Positions 38,025 to 48,722 are shown, counted from the first letter of the stretch. The stretch: DNA of 64,000 nucleotides from Pseudomonas sp. Root71 (GCF_001429045.1 NZ_LMHY01000002.1:124001-188000), one strand, 5' to 3'. Made by a program: numbers and translations. Notes: generated from the sequence alone by a model not told the origin.

Positions 38025-39180
38025 ACCGCTTTTCACCAAGGGCCCTTCACTGGGCGTGCGCCTGTTGGTGCTGGTCGTGCTATCGGTCGCGCTGATGGTG
38101 GTCGATGCCCGTTTCAGTCTGCTCAAGCCTGCACGCAGCCAGATGTCGCTGGTGCTGATGGACGCCTACTGGATCACCGACCTGCCCGGACGACTGTGGG
38201 AAGGCGTTGCCAGTCAGTTTGGCAGCCGGACCGAACTCGTCGCCGAAAACGAAAAACTCAAGACTGAAAACCTGCTGTTGCAGGGGCGCATGCAGAAGCT
38301 GGCCGCCCTGACCGAGCAGAACGTTCGGCTGCGCGAGTTGCTCAACTCTTCGGCACTGGTCAATGAGAAGGTCGAAGTGGCCGAGTTGATCGGCATGGAC
38401 CCCAACCCCTTTACCCATCGCATCATCATCAATAAAGGTGAGCGCGACGGCGTGGTCCTCGGTCAGCCGGTACTCGATGCCCGTGGCCTGATGGGGCAGG
38501 TGGTCGAGTTGATGCCCTACACCTCCCGCGTCTTGCTGCTGACCGATACCACCCACAGCATTCCGGTGCAGGTGAACCGTAACGGTTTGCGGGCGATCGC
38601 CAGCGGCACCGGCAACCCGGAGCGTCTCGAGTTGCGGCATGTGGCCGATACCGCCGACATCAAGGAAGGCGACTTGCTGGTCAGCTCCGGCCTCGGTCAG
38701 CGTTTCCCGGCGGGTTATCCGGTGGCGACGGTCAAGGAAGTGATTCACGATTCCGGCCAGCCGTTTGCCATTGTCCGCGCCGTTCCAACCGCCGCCTTGA
38801 ACCGTAGCCGTTACCTGCTGCTGGTGTTCAGCGACAACCGGACCGCCGAAGAGCGCGTCAACGCTGCCGCCCAGGCTCAGGAAAGCCTGGATGCACAGGG
38901 CGGTGGGCCGACCATTCCGGCGACGGTTCCGAAACTGGCCAGCCCTGCAGCCCCCGCTGCACCGGCTGCACCGGCTGCACCGGCTGCCGCACCGGCGATT
39001 CCTGCCACGGCGGCGCCTGCGGCCACCGCGCCGGCCAAGCCGGTCACCGCGCCAGCCAAGCCAGCGACCACGCCAGCCAAGCCTGCGGCAGCTAAACCGC
39101 CGGCGGCGCAACCCGCTGCCGCGAAGCCTGCGGCCAAACCGCCAGTGTCCGCGCCGGCCACTCCAGTGGGGAGAGAATAA
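38020..39180 (+). CDS. mreC: Rod-shape-determining protein MreC (apparent AUU start)
   Basis: 386 residues if started at ATT 38020. Bitopic inner-membrane protein linking MreB to the elongasome: short cytoplasmic IKPLFTKGPSLG, one membrane helix (about 13-30), a coiled coil (about 68-110), the two-barrel MreC domain (to about 285) and a Pro/Ala/Lys-rich tail of about 75 residues. In this frame there is no ATG, GTG or TTG between the stop at 37984 and 38020; ATT lies six bases after GGAGGAG. The alternative GTG at 38056 lacks a good ribosome site and would remove the conserved cytoplasmic end. Overlaps mreD by one base (TAATG). Confidence 0.9.
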   Translation: MKPLFTKGPSLGVRLLVLVVLSVALMVVDARFSLLKPARSQMSLVLMDAYWITDLPGRLWEGVASQFGSRTELVAENEKLKTENLLLQGRMQKLAALTEQNVRLRELLNSSALVNEKVEVAELIGMDPNPFTHRIIINKGERDGVVLGQPVLDARGLMGQVVELMPYTSRVLLLTDTTHSIPVQVNRNGLRAIASGTGNPERLELRHVADTADIKEGDLLVSSGLGQRFPAGYPVATVKEVIHDSGQPFAIVRAVPTAALNRSRYLLLVFSDNRTAEERVNAAAQAQESLDAQGGGPTIPATVPKLASPAAPAAPAAPAAPAAAPAIPATAAPAATAPAKPVTAPAKPATTPAKPAAAKPPAAQPAAAKPAAKPPVSAPATPVGRE

Positions 39181-39671
39181 TGGGCGGTGTAAAAGCATCC
39201 CGAAACGGCTGGATAGTCTGGCTGACGTTTGCCGTCGGCCTGCTGCTGAGTGTTTCACCTCTGCCGCAATTCATGGAAATCCTGCGTCCGTTGTGGCTGG
39301 CCTTGTTGCTGGCATTCTGGGCGTTGAACCTGCCGCAGACCGTCGGGATGGTGACGGCGTTTTGCCTGGGGCTGGCTGAAGACGTGCTCTACGGTACCTT
39401 GCTGGGGCAGAATGCCTTGATCCTGACGCTCATCACCTATTTGGTGCTGGCGCTGCAGCAACGCCTGCGGATGTTCCCGATGTGGCAGCAGAGCCTGGTG
39501 ATCCTGGTGATCTTCGGCCTCGCCCAGCTTGTACAACTGTGGCTCAGTGCCTTGACCGGCAATCGTCAGCCGACGCTGGCGCTGGTGCTGCCGGCACTGG
39601 TCAGTGCGCTGCTCTGGCCCTGGATCAGTTTCGGTTTGCGCGGACTGCGTCGACGCTACAAAATCAATTAA
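39180..39671 (+). CDS. mreD: Rod-shape-determining protein MreD
   Basis: 163-residue inner-membrane protein with five to six helices, MreD family; partner of MreC in the elongasome. The ATG shares its A with the mreC TAA. Confidence 0.94.
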   Translation: MGGVKASRNGWIVWLTFAVGLLLSVSPLPQFMEILRPLWLALLLAFWALNLPQTVGMVTAFCLGLAEDVLYGTLLGQNALILTLITYLVLALQQRLRMFPMWQQSLVILVIFGLAQLVQLWLSALTGNRQPTLALVLPALVSALLWPWISFGLRGLRRRYKIN

Positions 39672-39703
39672 TTCGCTCAGGCATTGGACAGGGAGAGGTC
39701 TTG

Positions 39704-40312
39704 ATGAAACGGTTGTACCTCGCCTCTGGTTCGCCGCGTCGACGTGAACTGCTCACGCAGATCGGCGTTCCGTTCTGCGCCGTCAGTGCGGATATCGATG
39801 AAACTCCTTTAGCTCAAGAATCCCCGTCGGCCTATGTCGAGCGTCTGGCGCGCGGCAAGGCCGAGGCCGGGCGCGGCAGCGTCGTGTCTGACGAACCGTT
39901 CTGTGTGCTCGGTGCCGATACCGCCGTGGTGCTCGATGGAAAAATTCTCGGCAAACCGGTTGATCAGGCGGATGCGTGCGCCATGCTGATGATGCTGTCA
40001 GGGTGTGAGCATGAAGTGCTGACCGCGATTGCCGTGCTCGATGGCGAACGTTGCGAATCCCGGGTTGTCACCAGCCGCGTGCGTTTTCGGGATATCAGTC
40101 GTGAAGAAGCCGTGGCCTACTGGGCCAGCGGCGAACCACAGGACAAGGCGGGCGGTTATGGCATTCAAGGACTGGGTGCGGTGTTTGTCGCCGGGCTCGA
40201 TGGAAGTTATTCAGCGGTGGTCGGACTGCCGCTTTGCGAAACCGCGGAACTGCTCGGCCATTTCGGCATACCCTGTTGGCAACCCTGGAACGCACACCAA
40301 GCAACGTTTTGA
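39704..40312 (+). CDS. maf: Maf-family nucleoside triphosphate pyrophosphatase (YhdE type)
   Basis: 202 residues. Hydrolyses dTTP/UTP or modified nucleotides to monophosphates, preventing misincorporation. Motifs [13 protein letters not shown] at the N-terminus and DPRVGADTAV-like [11 protein letters not shown], with [11 protein letters not shown] later, mark the family; position after mreD is the usual place of the YhdE branch. ATG at 39704 with GGGAGAGG upstream; the open frame from 39482 overlaps mreD. Confidence 0.93.
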   Translation: MKRLYLASGSPRRRELLTQIGVPFCAVSADIDETPLAQESPSAYVERLARGKAEAGRGSVVSDEPFCVLGADTAVVLDGKILGKPVDQADACAMLMMLSGCEHEVLTAIAVLDGERCESRVVTSRVRFRDISREEAVAYWASGEPQDKAGGYGIQGLGAVFVAGLDGSYSAVVGLPLCETAELLGHFGIPCWQPWNAHQATF

Positions 40313-40357
40313 ACAGATGCGGCCATTATCGTGAACATGCCTGAACGAGACCCTGCC

Positions 40358-41815
40358 ATGAGTGAAGAGATTCTGATCAACATCACGCCGATGGAATCGC
40401 GCGTGGCGGTGGTCGAAAACGGTGTCCTGCAAGAGGTCCACGTCGAGCGTACGCAAAAGCGCGGGATCGTCGGCAACATCTATAAAGGCAAAGTCGTGCG
40501 GGTATTGCCGGGAATGCAGGCGGCATTCGTCGATATCGGCCTGGACCGTGCCGCGTTCATTCATGCGTCGGAAATTTCCCTGCGCGAAGGCCCGGCGGTC
40601 GAAAGCATCAGTGCTCTGGTGCACGAAGGCCAGAGCCTGGTGGTGCAAGTGACCAAGGATCCGATCGGTTCCAAGGGCGCACGCCTGACCACCCAGCTCT
40701 CGATTCCTTCGCGTTACCTGGTGTACATGCCGCGCACCGCTCACGTTGGCATTTCCCTGAAGATCGAAGACGAAGCCGAGCGCGACCGCCTCAAGCAGGT
40801 GGTCACCGACTGCGTGGCCAAGGAAGGGATCAAGGAGGCCGGCGGTTTCATCCTGCGCACGGCAGCCGAAGGTGCCGGCGCCGATGAAATCCTCATGGAC
40901 ATCCGTTATCTGCGCCGTCTCTGGGATCAGATCAACGCCCAGATCAAAACGATCAGTGCGCCTAGCGTGATCTACGAAGACCTCGGTCTGGCGCTGCGCA
41001 CTCTGCGTGACCTGGTGAGCCCGAAAATCGAGAAGATCCGCATCGACTCCCGGGAAACCTTCCAGAAAACCACGCAATTCGTCGCCGAACTGATGCCCGA
41101 GATTGCTGACCGCCTGGAGCATTACCCGGGTGAGCGGCCGATTTTCGACCTGTATGGCGTCGAAGACGAAATCCAGAAGGCGCTCGAGCGCAAGGTCCCG
41201 CTCAAGTCCGGCGGTTATCTGGTGGTCGATCCGGCGGAAGCCATGAGCACCATCGACGTCAACACAGGGGCATTTGTCGGCCATCGCAATCTCGAAGAGA
41301 CCATCTTCAAGACCAACCTCGAAGCCGCGACGGCCATCGCCCGTCAATTGCGTCTGCGTAACCTGGGCGGAATCATCATCATCGACTTCATCGACATGGA
41401 AGATGAAGAGCACCAGCGCCAGGTGTTGCGCACACTCGAAAAGCAACTGGAGCGCGATCACGCCAAGACCAACATCATCGGTATCACCGAGTTGGGCCTG
41501 GTGCAGATGACCCGCAAGCGCACCCGCGAAAGCCTTGAGCAAGTGCTATGCGAACCGTGCAATGCCTGTCAGGGGCGGGGCAAGCTCAAGACCCCGGAAA
41601 CCGTTTGCTACGAAATCTTCCGCGAAATCCTGCGTGAGGCTCGCGCCTATCAGGCGGAAGGCTATCGTGTATTGGCAAACCAGAAAGTGGTGGACCGCCT
41701 GCTCGACGAAGAGTCGGGTAACGTCGCCGAGCTCGAAGGATTTATTGGGCGCACCATCCGCTTTCAGGTCGAAACCATGTATTCCCAGGAACAATACGAC
41801 GTGGTGCTGCTCTGA
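40358..41815 (+). CDS. rng: Ribonuclease G
   Basis: 485 residues. Endoribonuclease of the RNase E/G family that trims the 16S rRNA 5' end and takes part in mRNA decay. S1 domain near 35-120, RNase-H-like and DNase-I-like catalytic parts with metal ligands in MSTIDVNTG and IIIDFIDM, then the Zn-link CEPCNACQGRG. The start MSEEILINITP is the family norm; GTG 40331 and ATG 40337 in frame are less likely. Confidence 0.96.
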   Translation: MSEEILINITPMESRVAVVENGVLQEVHVERTQKRGIVGNIYKGKVVRVLPGMQAAFVDIGLDRAAFIHASEISLREGPAVESISALVHEGQSLVVQVTKDPIGSKGARLTTQLSIPSRYLVYMPRTAHVGISLKIEDEAERDRLKQVVTDCVAKEGIKEAGGFILRTAAEGAGADEILMDIRYLRRLWDQINAQIKTISAPSVIYEDLGLALRTLRDLVSPKIEKIRIDSRETFQKTTQFVAELMPEIADRLEHYPGERPIFDLYGVEDEIQKALERKVPLKSGGYLVVDPAEAMSTIDVNTGAFVGHRNLEETIFKTNLEAATAIARQLRLRNLGGIIIIDFIDMEDEEHQRQVLRTLEKQLERDHAKTNIIGITELGLVQMTRKRTRESLEQVLCEPCNACQGRGKLKTPETVCYEIFREILREARAYQAEGYRVLANQKVVDRLLDEESGNVAELEGFIGRTIRFQVETMYSQEQYDVVLL

Positions 41816-41890
41816 AGCGTTTCGTCTTGATTGTTCGAGAAGGGCTGGCCTCAGCTTTTTGCAAAACTTTTGCCATGGGAGCCACCTGAC

Positions 41891-44800
41891 ATGGATCGTC
41901 TGACACGCATTTTGGCTGTTCTGACCCGCTGGGGGCTGGGCCTGTGCGCGTTGGTTTTGGTGTTGATGGCGCTCTACGTCAGCCTTGGCCGGGAGCTGAC
42001 GCCGTTAGTCGCCGAGTACCGTGCCGACATCGAGACCAAAGCCAGCGATGCCTTGGGCATGCCGTTGCAAATCGGCGAACTCGAAGGCAACTGGAGTGGA
42101 TTCGCCCCCATATTGATGGCCCGCGACGTGACAGTCGGCGAGGGCGCCAATGCCTTGCGCCTGGATCAGGTGCGCGCGGTACCGGACCTTTGGGCCAGCC
42201 TGTTGGCCCGTCAGGTACGCATCGCTCATCTGGAATTCAGCGGTCTGAAGATCAACCTCAAGCAAGCCGAAGACGGTCAATGGGCGCTGGAAGGTCTGCC
42301 GGTGAAGCAGGACCAGCCCGCCGATCCGGAGCAACTGCTCAATCGCATGCAGATGATCCAGCAACTGTCGGTGCTCGACAGCCAGGTAACCTTGCAGCCG
42401 TTTGGCGAATCGCCGCTGACCCTGACTTACGTCGGCCTGAATCTGAAGGTCGGGGCGTCACGGCAGCGGCTCGACGCACGGCTGACCCTGCCTGACGGGC
42501 AACCGGTGGCCATGAGCCTGCGTACCCGTATTCGAGCCAGTCAATGGAAGGACGGTGAAGCCGAGGTCTACCTGAGCCTGCCGCAAAGCGACTGGTCGAA
42601 GTGGTTGCCTGAACGTCTGACCCAGCAGTGGAATTTTTCCGAGATCAAGGCCGGCGGCGAGCTGTGGGTGACCTGGGGCAAAGGCACCTTGCAAAGCGCT
42701 GCGGTGCGCTTGAACGCGCCACAACTCAAGGGCGCCTATGCCGAGCGCAAGCCGATCCAGATCAATAACCTGGCGCTCAATGGTTACTTCCAGCGCAGTG
42801 CCAAAGGCGCGTCGGTGACTCTGGACTCCCTGGCGATGAACTTCGGGGAGACCCGCTGGGAAACGCATCTGCAGCTCACGCAAAACGCCGCCACTAATAA
42901 AACCGAAGAACTCTGGCACCTGCAAGCCGACCGGGTTGATCTCACTCCGCTGACCCCGCTGCTTAACGCCCTGGCGCCGTTCCCGAAAGATTTCGCCACG
43001 CTCGTCGAGCGGTTAAAAGTCACGGGTGGCCTGCGTAACGTGCTGGTCGACTTCCGCCCCAATGCCACCGACGACAGCAAGTTCGGGTTTGCCGCCAACC
43101 TCGACCAGGTAGGCTTCGACGCCTATCACGGTGCGCCGGCGGCACGAAATGTCAGCGGCAGCATCAGCGGTGACCTGGGGCAAGGTGAACTGCGCATGGA
43201 TAGCAAGGATTTCATGCTGCACCTGGACCCGATATTCGCCAAGCCATGGCAGTACATTCAGGCCAATGCGCGGTTGACCTGGAAGCTCGATAAAGAAAGT
43301 TTCACCCTGATCGCGCCGTATCTGAAAGTGCTGGGCGAGGAAGGCAAGATCGCCGGCGACTTCCTGATTCGCCTGCATTTCGATCACACCCGGGAAGACT
43401 ACATGGACCTGCGGGTCGGTATGGTGGACGGCGACGGTCGCTACACCGCCAAGTACTTGCCGACCGTCCTCAGCCCGGCGCTGGACGAATGGCTGCGCAC
43501 TGCGATTCTCAAGGGCGCGGTGGATCAGGGCTTCTTCCAGTATCAAGGCTCGCTCAGCCACGGTGCCGCGGACGTTGATCGCAGCATCAGCCTGTTCTTC
43601 AAGGTTCACGATGCCGAACTGGCCTTCCAGCCGGGCTGGCCCCATGTCAGCAAGGTCAGCGGCGATGTGTTTGTCGAAGACAGCGGCGTGCGGATTCTGG
43701 CCAGCACGGGCCAGTTGCTCGATACGCAGGTCAACGATATCTACGTCAACATTCCCCATGTGCCGACCGGGCAGAACGTTCATTTGTTCCTCGATGGCGG
43801 ATTTGCCGGCGGTTTGGGCGATGGCCTGAAAATCCTCCAGGAAGCGCCGATCGGCACCGGGCCGACCTTTGCCGGCTGGGAAGGCGAGGGTGACCTGCAA
43901 GGCAAGTTGAAGCTGGATATTCCCTTGGCAAAAGGCGAGGAACCGAAGATCCTCGTCGACTTCAAGACCGCCAGGGCACGCTTGAAACTGGCCGAACCTG
44001 CGCTGGAACTGAGCCAGCTCAAAGGTGATTTCCGTTTCGACAGCGACGAAGGCCTGAGCGGGCACAACATCAATGCCCGGGCGTTCGACAAGCCCGTCAC
44101 CGCACGGATTTATGCCGATGGCAGCCCGGGCAGGCTCAAAACCCGGGTGTCCGCGACAGGGCAGGTCGAGGTCAGGAGACTGACCGACTGGCTGAAGGTG
44201 ACCCAGCCTCTGCCGGTGAGCGGCGTGATCCCGTATCAACTGCAACTGACCCTGGACGGCGCCGACAGCCAGTTGATGGTCAATTCCAGCCTCAAGGGCG
44301 TGGCCGTCGATTTGCCTGCACCGTTCGGCATGACTTCCGAGACCGGGCGCGACACGACGTTCCGCATGACGTTGCAGGGCGACGAGCGACGCTATTGGGT
44401 CAACTACGGGGATCTGGCGAGTTTCACGTTCGCGGCCCCAGCCAGCAATTTCGCCGATGGTCGCGGGGAATTGTCCCTCGGTGGCGGCGAAGCCGTGTTG
44501 CCTGGCACCAAAGGCCTGCGGATACGGGGCGTGCTGTCGGAGCTGGACGTTGGCCCGTGGAAGGATCTGGTGGACAGGTACGCCGGACAAGACCCCGGAG
44601 GCAGCGCCAGGCAATTGCTCAGTGGCGCGGATTTCAAGGTCGACAAGCTCAGCGGTATCGGCACTACCCTCGATCAGGCCTCGATCCAGCTGGTGCGCAA
44701 GCCTTCTGCCTGGGCTCTGCAACTGGACAGCCAGCAGATCAAGGGCAGTGCCAACCTTCCCGATTCGAAGGCCACGCCAATCGCGATCAATCTTCAAACC

Positions 44801-45694
44801 GTGCGCCTGCCCGCGCCGGACCCGACCGTGCTGGCCGATGAAAACTCACCGGATCCGCTGGCGTCGGTGGACCCGACGAAAATCCCCGCGATGGACATCA
44901 CCATCAATCAGCTATTCCAGGGCCAGGATCTGGTGGGGGGCTGGTCGCTGAAGATTCGTCCAACGCCCAAGGGGATCGTGTTCAACTCCCTGGACCTGGG
45001 CCTCAAGGGCATTCTGTTGGTGGGCAGCGGCGGCTGGGAAGGCGTGCCGGGTGCCAGCAACAGTTGGTACAAGGGCCGCATCAGCGGCAAGAACCTTGCA
45101 GACGTGCTCAAGGGCTGGGGGTTTGCGCCGAGCGTCACCAGCCAGGACTTCTATATGGACGTTGATGGCCGCTGGCCCGGCTCACCGGCCTGGGTGGCGA
45201 CCAAGCGTTTTTCCGGCACGCTCGATGCGACGCTCAATGAGGGGCAGTTCGTCGAGGTTGAAGGCAGTGCCCAGGCGCTGCGGGTATTTGGCTTGCTCAA
45301 CTTCAACTCCATCGGCCGGCGCCTGCGCCTGGACTTCTCCGACCTGTTCGGCAAAGGCCTGAGTTATGACCGGGTCAAGGGGCTGCTGGTCGGGACCGAT
45401 GGTGTGTATGTCACCCGCAAGCCGATCCAGTTGACGGGCCCGTCGAGCACCATTGAACTCGACGGCACGCTGAACATGGTGGCCGATCAGATCGATGCGA
45501 AACTGATGGTGACCTTGCCGGTGACCAATAACCTGCCGATTGCCGCATTAATCGTCGGCGCACCCGCGGTCGGCGGGGCGCTGTTCCTGATTGACAAGCT
45601 GATCGGTGACCGGGTCTCCCGTTTCGCCAGTGTGAAGTACACCGTCAAAGGGCCGTGGAAAGAACCGAAGATTACCTTCGACAAGGCTTTTTGA
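41891..45694 (+). CDS. yhdP: YhdP, AsmA-like envelope lipid transport protein
   Basis: 1267 residues. N-terminal membrane helix (about 10-32) then a very long periplasmic repeat of beta-groove elements (DUF3971/AsmA_2) ending in the AsmA-like C-terminal domain. In E. coli YhdP, TamB and YdbH bridge the envelope to move phospholipids to the outer membrane. ATG at 41891 (MDRLTRILAV) with GGGAG ten bases upstream; the frame from 41831 adds 20 untypical residues. Follows rng by 75 bases, probably the same transcript. Confidence 0.93.
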   Translation: MDRLTRILAVLTRWGLGLCALVLVLMALYVSLGRELTPLVAEYRADIETKASDALGMPLQIGELEGNWSGFAPILMARDVTVGEGANALRLDQVRAVPDLWASLLARQVRIAHLEFSGLKINLKQAEDGQWALEGLPVKQDQPADPEQLLNRMQMIQQLSVLDSQVTLQPFGESPLTLTYVGLNLKVGASRQRLDARLTLPDGQPVAMSLRTRIRASQWKDGEAEVYLSLPQSDWSKWLPERLTQQWNFSEIKAGGELWVTWGKGTLQSAAVRLNAPQLKGAYAERKPIQINNLALNGYFQRSAKGASVTLDSLAMNFGETRWETHLQLTQNAATNKTEELWHLQADRVDLTPLTPLLNALAPFPKDFATLVERLKVTGGLRNVLVDFRPNATDDSKFGFAANLDQVGFDAYHGAPAARNVSGSISGDLGQGELRMDSKDFMLHLDPIFAKPWQYIQANARLTWKLDKESFTLIAPYLKVLGEEGKIAGDFLIRLHFDHTREDYMDLRVGMVDGDGRYTAKYLPTVLSPALDEWLRTAILKGAVDQGFFQYQGSLSHGAADVDRSISLFFKVHDAELAFQPGWPHVSKVSGDVFVEDSGVRILASTGQLLDTQVNDIYVNIPHVPTGQNVHLFLDGGFAGGLGDGLKILQEAPIGTGPTFAGWEGEGDLQGKLKLDIPLAKGEEPKILVDFKTARARLKLAEPALELSQLKGDFRFDSDEGLSGHNINARAFDKPVTARIYADGSPGRLKTRVSATGQVEVRRLTDWLKVTQPLPVSGVIPYQLQLTLDGADSQLMVNSSLKGVAVDLPAPFGMTSETGRDTTFRMTLQGDERRYWVNYGDLASFTFAAPASNFADGRGELSLGGGEAVLPGTKGLRIRGVLSELDVGPWKDLVDRYAGQDPGGSARQLLSGADFKVDKLSGIGTTLDQASIQLVRKPSAWALQLDSQQIKGSANLPDSKATPIAINLQTVRLPAPDPTVLADENSPDPLASVDPTKIPAMDITINQLFQGQDLVGGWSLKIRPTPKGIVFNSLDLGLKGILLVGSGGWEGVPGASNSWYKGRISGKNLADVLKGWGFAPSVTSQDFYMDVDGRWPGSPAWVATKRFSGTLDATLNEGQFVEVEGSAQALRVFGLLNFNSIGRRLRLDFSDLFGKGLSYDRVKGLLVGTDGVYVTRKPIQLTGPSSTIELDGTLNMVADQIDAKLMVTLPVTNNLPIAALIVGAPAVGGALFLIDKLIGDRVSRFASVKYTVKGPWKEPKITFDKAF

Positions 45695-45763
45695 GATCCT
45701 TTTGAAAAGGCGCTCGGCAAGCCTATGGAGTAGCATGGCCGCATACGATTCCAGGAGTGCGCC

Positions 45764-46618
45764 ATGTCCGTAGCGGTGATTCAAATGGTCAGCCAGAGCG
45801 ATGTGCTGGCCAATCTGGCCCAGGCCCGTCGGCTGCTCGAGCAAGCGGCCGACGGTGGCGCGAAACTGGCGGTATTGCCGGAAAACTTCGCCGCCATGGG
45901 CCGGCGTGACATAGCCGACATCGGGCGCGCCGAAGCACTGGGTGAAGGCCCGATCCTGCCCTGGTTGAAACAGACCGCACGTGACCTCAAGTTATGGATT
46001 GTAGCCGGCACGTTGCCGTTGCCGCCGGTCGATCAGCCGACGGCCAAGGTGCATGCCTGTTCGTTGCTGGTCGATGACCAGGGTGAAACGGTGGCGCGCT
46101 ACGACAAGCTGCACCTGTTCGACGTCGACGTGGCCGACAATCGCGGCCGTTATCGGGAATCCGATGACTATGCTTATGGCAGTGGGGTCGTGGTGGCGGA
46201 CACACCGGTTGGACGGGTTGGCCTGACGGTCTGTTACGACTTGCGCTTCCCTGAGTTGTACAGCGAATTGCGCGCGGCCGGCGCGGAACTGATTACCGCC
46301 CCTTCGGCCTTCACGGCGGTGACCGGCGCGGCGCATTGGGATGTGCTGATTCGCGCACGGGCCATCGAGACACAATGTTATGTGCTCGCGGCCGCCCAGG
46401 GTGGGACGCATCCGGGGCCGCGGGAAACCTTTGGCCATGCCGCCATCATCGACCCGTGGGGGCGTGTGCTGGCACAACAGGATCAAGGCGAGGCCGTGCT
46501 GCTGGCCGAACGCGACAGCAGCGAACAGGCGTCCATCCGGGCGCGGATGCCGGTGTCCAGTCACCGGCGCTTTTTCTCGCAGGGCGCCCAGCGACCTGCA
46601 TCAGAACGACGAATTTAA
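45764..46618 (+). CDS. Nitrilase-superfamily carbon-nitrogen hydrolase (Nit1/YbeM-like)
   Basis: 284 residues. Complete Glu-Lys-Cys triad: E40 (VLPENF), K115 (YDKLHLFDV) and C157 (LTVCYDLRFPELY). The Nit1 branch, to which this resembles, repairs deaminated glutathione; the substrate here is inferred only. The ATG has CAGGAGTG upstream. It ends 12 bases before tldD. Confidence 0.88.
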   Translation: MSVAVIQMVSQSDVLANLAQARRLLEQAADGGAKLAVLPENFAAMGRRDIADIGRAEALGEGPILPWLKQTARDLKLWIVAGTLPLPPVDQPTAKVHACSLLVDDQGETVARYDKLHLFDVDVADNRGRYRESDDYAYGSGVVVADTPVGRVGLTVCYDLRFPELYSELRAAGAELITAPSAFTAVTGAAHWDVLIRARAIETQCYVLAAAQGGTHPGPRETFGHAAIIDPWGRVLAQQDQGEAVLLAERDSSEQASIRARMPVSSHRRFFSQGAQRPASERRI

Positions 46619-46630
46619 GGCGTAAAGCAT

Positions 46631-48073
46631 ATGAGCGAGTTGTTGTCCTCAGTCAGTGAACACCTGCTGGCGCCCGGTGGCGTCACGATCGAGAGCCTGC
46701 AAGGCGTGCTCGGCGACCTGGCCGGGCCGGGCATCGATGCGGCCGACCTGTATTTCCAGGGGCAGATCTCCGAGTCCTGGGCGCTGGAAGACGGTATCGT
46801 CAAGGAAGGCAGCTTCAACCTCGACCAAGGTGTGGGCGTGCGCGCGCAATCGGGTGAAAAAACCGGTTTTGCCTACAGCAATGCCATCACCCTGGAAGCC
46901 CTTGGCGCGGCGGCGCGGGCCGCCCGTTCGATTTCCCGGGCCGGGCAGCACGGCACCGTACAGGCATTCACCAGCCAGGATGTCGCGCAGTTGTATGCGC
47001 CGGACAATCCCCTGGAAGTGCTGACCCGTGCCGAGAAAGTCGATTTGCTCAAGCGAATCGATGCCGCGACCCGCGCCCTCGACCCTCGCATCCAGCAAGT
47101 CACCGTGAGTATGGCCGGTGTGTGGGAACGGATTCTGGTGGCTTCCACTGACGGCGGTCTGGCGGCGGATGTGCGCCCGCTGGTGCGTTTCAATGTCAGC
47201 GTGATCGTCGAGCAGAACGGCCGTCGCGAGCGCGGCGGTCATGGCGGTGGCGGTCGCACCGATTACCGTTATTTCCTCGGCGAAGACCGCGCCATGGGCT
47301 ATGCCCGTGAAGCGTTGCGCCAGGCGCTGGTCAACCTGGAAGCCATTCCGGCCCCGGCCGGTACCTTGCCGGTGGTGCTCGGTTCAGGCTGGTCGGGCGT
47401 ACTGCTGCACGAAGCCGTCGGTCATGGCCTGGAAGGCGATTTCAACCGCAAGGGCAGTTCGGCTTATAGCGGGCGCATGGGCGAGATGGTTGCGTCGAAG
47501 CTGTGCACCATTGTCGATGATGGCACCCTGGCCGGTCGCCGTGGCTCGTTGAGCGTCGACGACGAAGGCACGCCGACCGAGTGCACCACGCTGATCGAAA
47601 ACGGCGTCCTCAAGGGCTACATGCAGGACAAGCTCAACGCCCGCCTGATGGGCGTGGCACGCACCGGTAACGGTCGTCGCGAATCCTACGCGCACTTGCC
47701 GATGCCGCGCATGACCAACACCTACATGCTCGCTGGCGAAAGCGACCCGGCGGAAATCATCGCCTCGGTGAAGCGTGGCATCTACTGCGCCAACCTGGGT
47801 GGCGGTCAGGTGGACATCACCAGCGGCAAGTTCGTGTTCTCCACCAGCGAGGCGTACCTGATCGAGGACGGCAAGATCACCGCTCCGGTCAAGGGCGCGA
47901 CCCTGATCGGCAACGGGCCGGAAGCCATGAGCAAGGTATCGATGGTTGGTAATGATCTGTCGCTGGACAGCGGCGTGGGCACGTGTGGCAAGGATGGGCA
48001 GTCGGTGCCGGTGGGTGTCGGCCAGCCAACGCTGAAGATTGATGCGATCACCGTGGGTGGCACGGGCGCATAA
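46631..48073 (+). CDS. tldD: Metalloprotease TldD
   Basis: 480 residues. Catalytic subunit of the TldD/TldE (PmbA) heterodimer, which degrades unfolded peptides and matures microcin-type peptides. The zinc-binding HEAVGH motif is at 260-265. PmbA is encoded about 750 bases downstream, beyond a REP element and darP on the other strand. Confidence 0.96.
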   Translation: MSELLSSVSEHLLAPGGVTIESLQGVLGDLAGPGIDAADLYFQGQISESWALEDGIVKEGSFNLDQGVGVRAQSGEKTGFAYSNAITLEALGAAARAARSISRAGQHGTVQAFTSQDVAQLYAPDNPLEVLTRAEKVDLLKRIDAATRALDPRIQQVTVSMAGVWERILVASTDGGLAADVRPLVRFNVSVIVEQNGRRERGGHGGGGRTDYRYFLGEDRAMGYAREALRQALVNLEAIPAPAGTLPVVLGSGWSGVLLHEAVGHGLEGDFNRKGSSAYSGRMGEMVASKLCTIVDDGTLAGRRGSLSVDDEGTPTECTTLIENGVLKGYMQDKLNARLMGVARTGNGRRESYAHLPMPRMTNTYMLAGESDPAEIIASVKRGIYCANLGGGQVDITSGKFVFSTSEAYLIEDGKITAPVKGATLIGNGPEAMSKVSMVGNDLSLDSGVGTCGKDGQSVPVGVGQPTLKIDAITVGGTGA

Positions 48074-48087
48074 CGACGGGGATATCC

Positions 48088-48181
48088 CCTGTAGGAGCTG
48101 CCGTAGGCTGCGATCTTTACCCAGACAATTGAGTTCTGAGCGAAAGATCAAAAGATCGCAGCCTTCGGCAGCTCCTACAGG
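48088..48181. repeat. REP doublet, GTAGGAGCTGCCG type
   Basis: CCTGTAGGAGCTGCCGTAGG and GCTGCGATCTTT on the left, complement on the right, with a 25-base centre, between the convergent tldD and darP genes. Confidence 0.85.
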
Positions 48182-48197
48182 ACGGGAAGGGCGTTAC

Positions 48198-48722
48198 TCA
48201 GCGCAGACCGCGTTGAGTCTCGTCCAGCTCACGGATGTACTTGAAGATTTTACGGCTGGAAGCAGGAGGCTTGTTTTGCGCAACCTCATGCTGGGCCTGA
48301 CGGATCAGGGAACGCAATTGCTGGCGGTCCGCGTCCGGGTAATCGACGACGAACTTTTCCAGAACGGCATCGTCGCCGGCAATCAGACGATCACGCCAGC
48401 GCTCCAGGTTATGGAAGCGTTCGTTGTATTGACGGGTGGAGGCATCGAGTTGATCGAGCAGAACCAGAATGGCGGCAGTGTCCTGATCGCGCATCAGTTT
48501 ACCGATGAACTGAAGGTGCCGTTTACGCGCGATATTCGCGGTGTGCTTGGGCGCATCGGCCAGAGCCCGACGCATTCCGTCGGTCAAGGGCAGTTTTGCC
48601 AGCAAGTCAGGCTTGAGTGTTGTAAGGCGCTCGCCAAGGTCAACCAGAGCATGCAGCTCGCGTTTTACCTGGGATTTGCTTTTTTCTCCCGTATCGAGGG
48701 AGTCGTCGTAAGAATCAACCAT
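48198..48722 (-). CDS. darP: Ribosome biogenesis factor DarP (YjgA)
   Basis: 174 residues, DUF615/YjgA family: a charged N-terminus, then [13 protein letters not shown] and the long helical body ending [10 protein letters not shown]. Associates with late 50S precursors. The ATG at 48722 begins [10 protein letters not shown]; the frame remains open to 48884 but reads through the pmbA promoter region. Placed between tldD and pmbA on the opposite strand, the usual Pseudomonas arrangement. Confidence 0.92.
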   Translation of the reverse strand: MVDSYDDSLDTGEKSKSQVKRELHALVDLGERLTTLKPDLLAKLPLTDGMRRALADAPKHTANIARKRHLQFIGKLMRDQDTAAILVLLDQLDASTRQYNERFHNLERWRDRLIAGDDAVLEKFVVDYPDADRQQLRSLIRQAQHEVAQNKPPASSRKIFKYIRELDETQRGLR

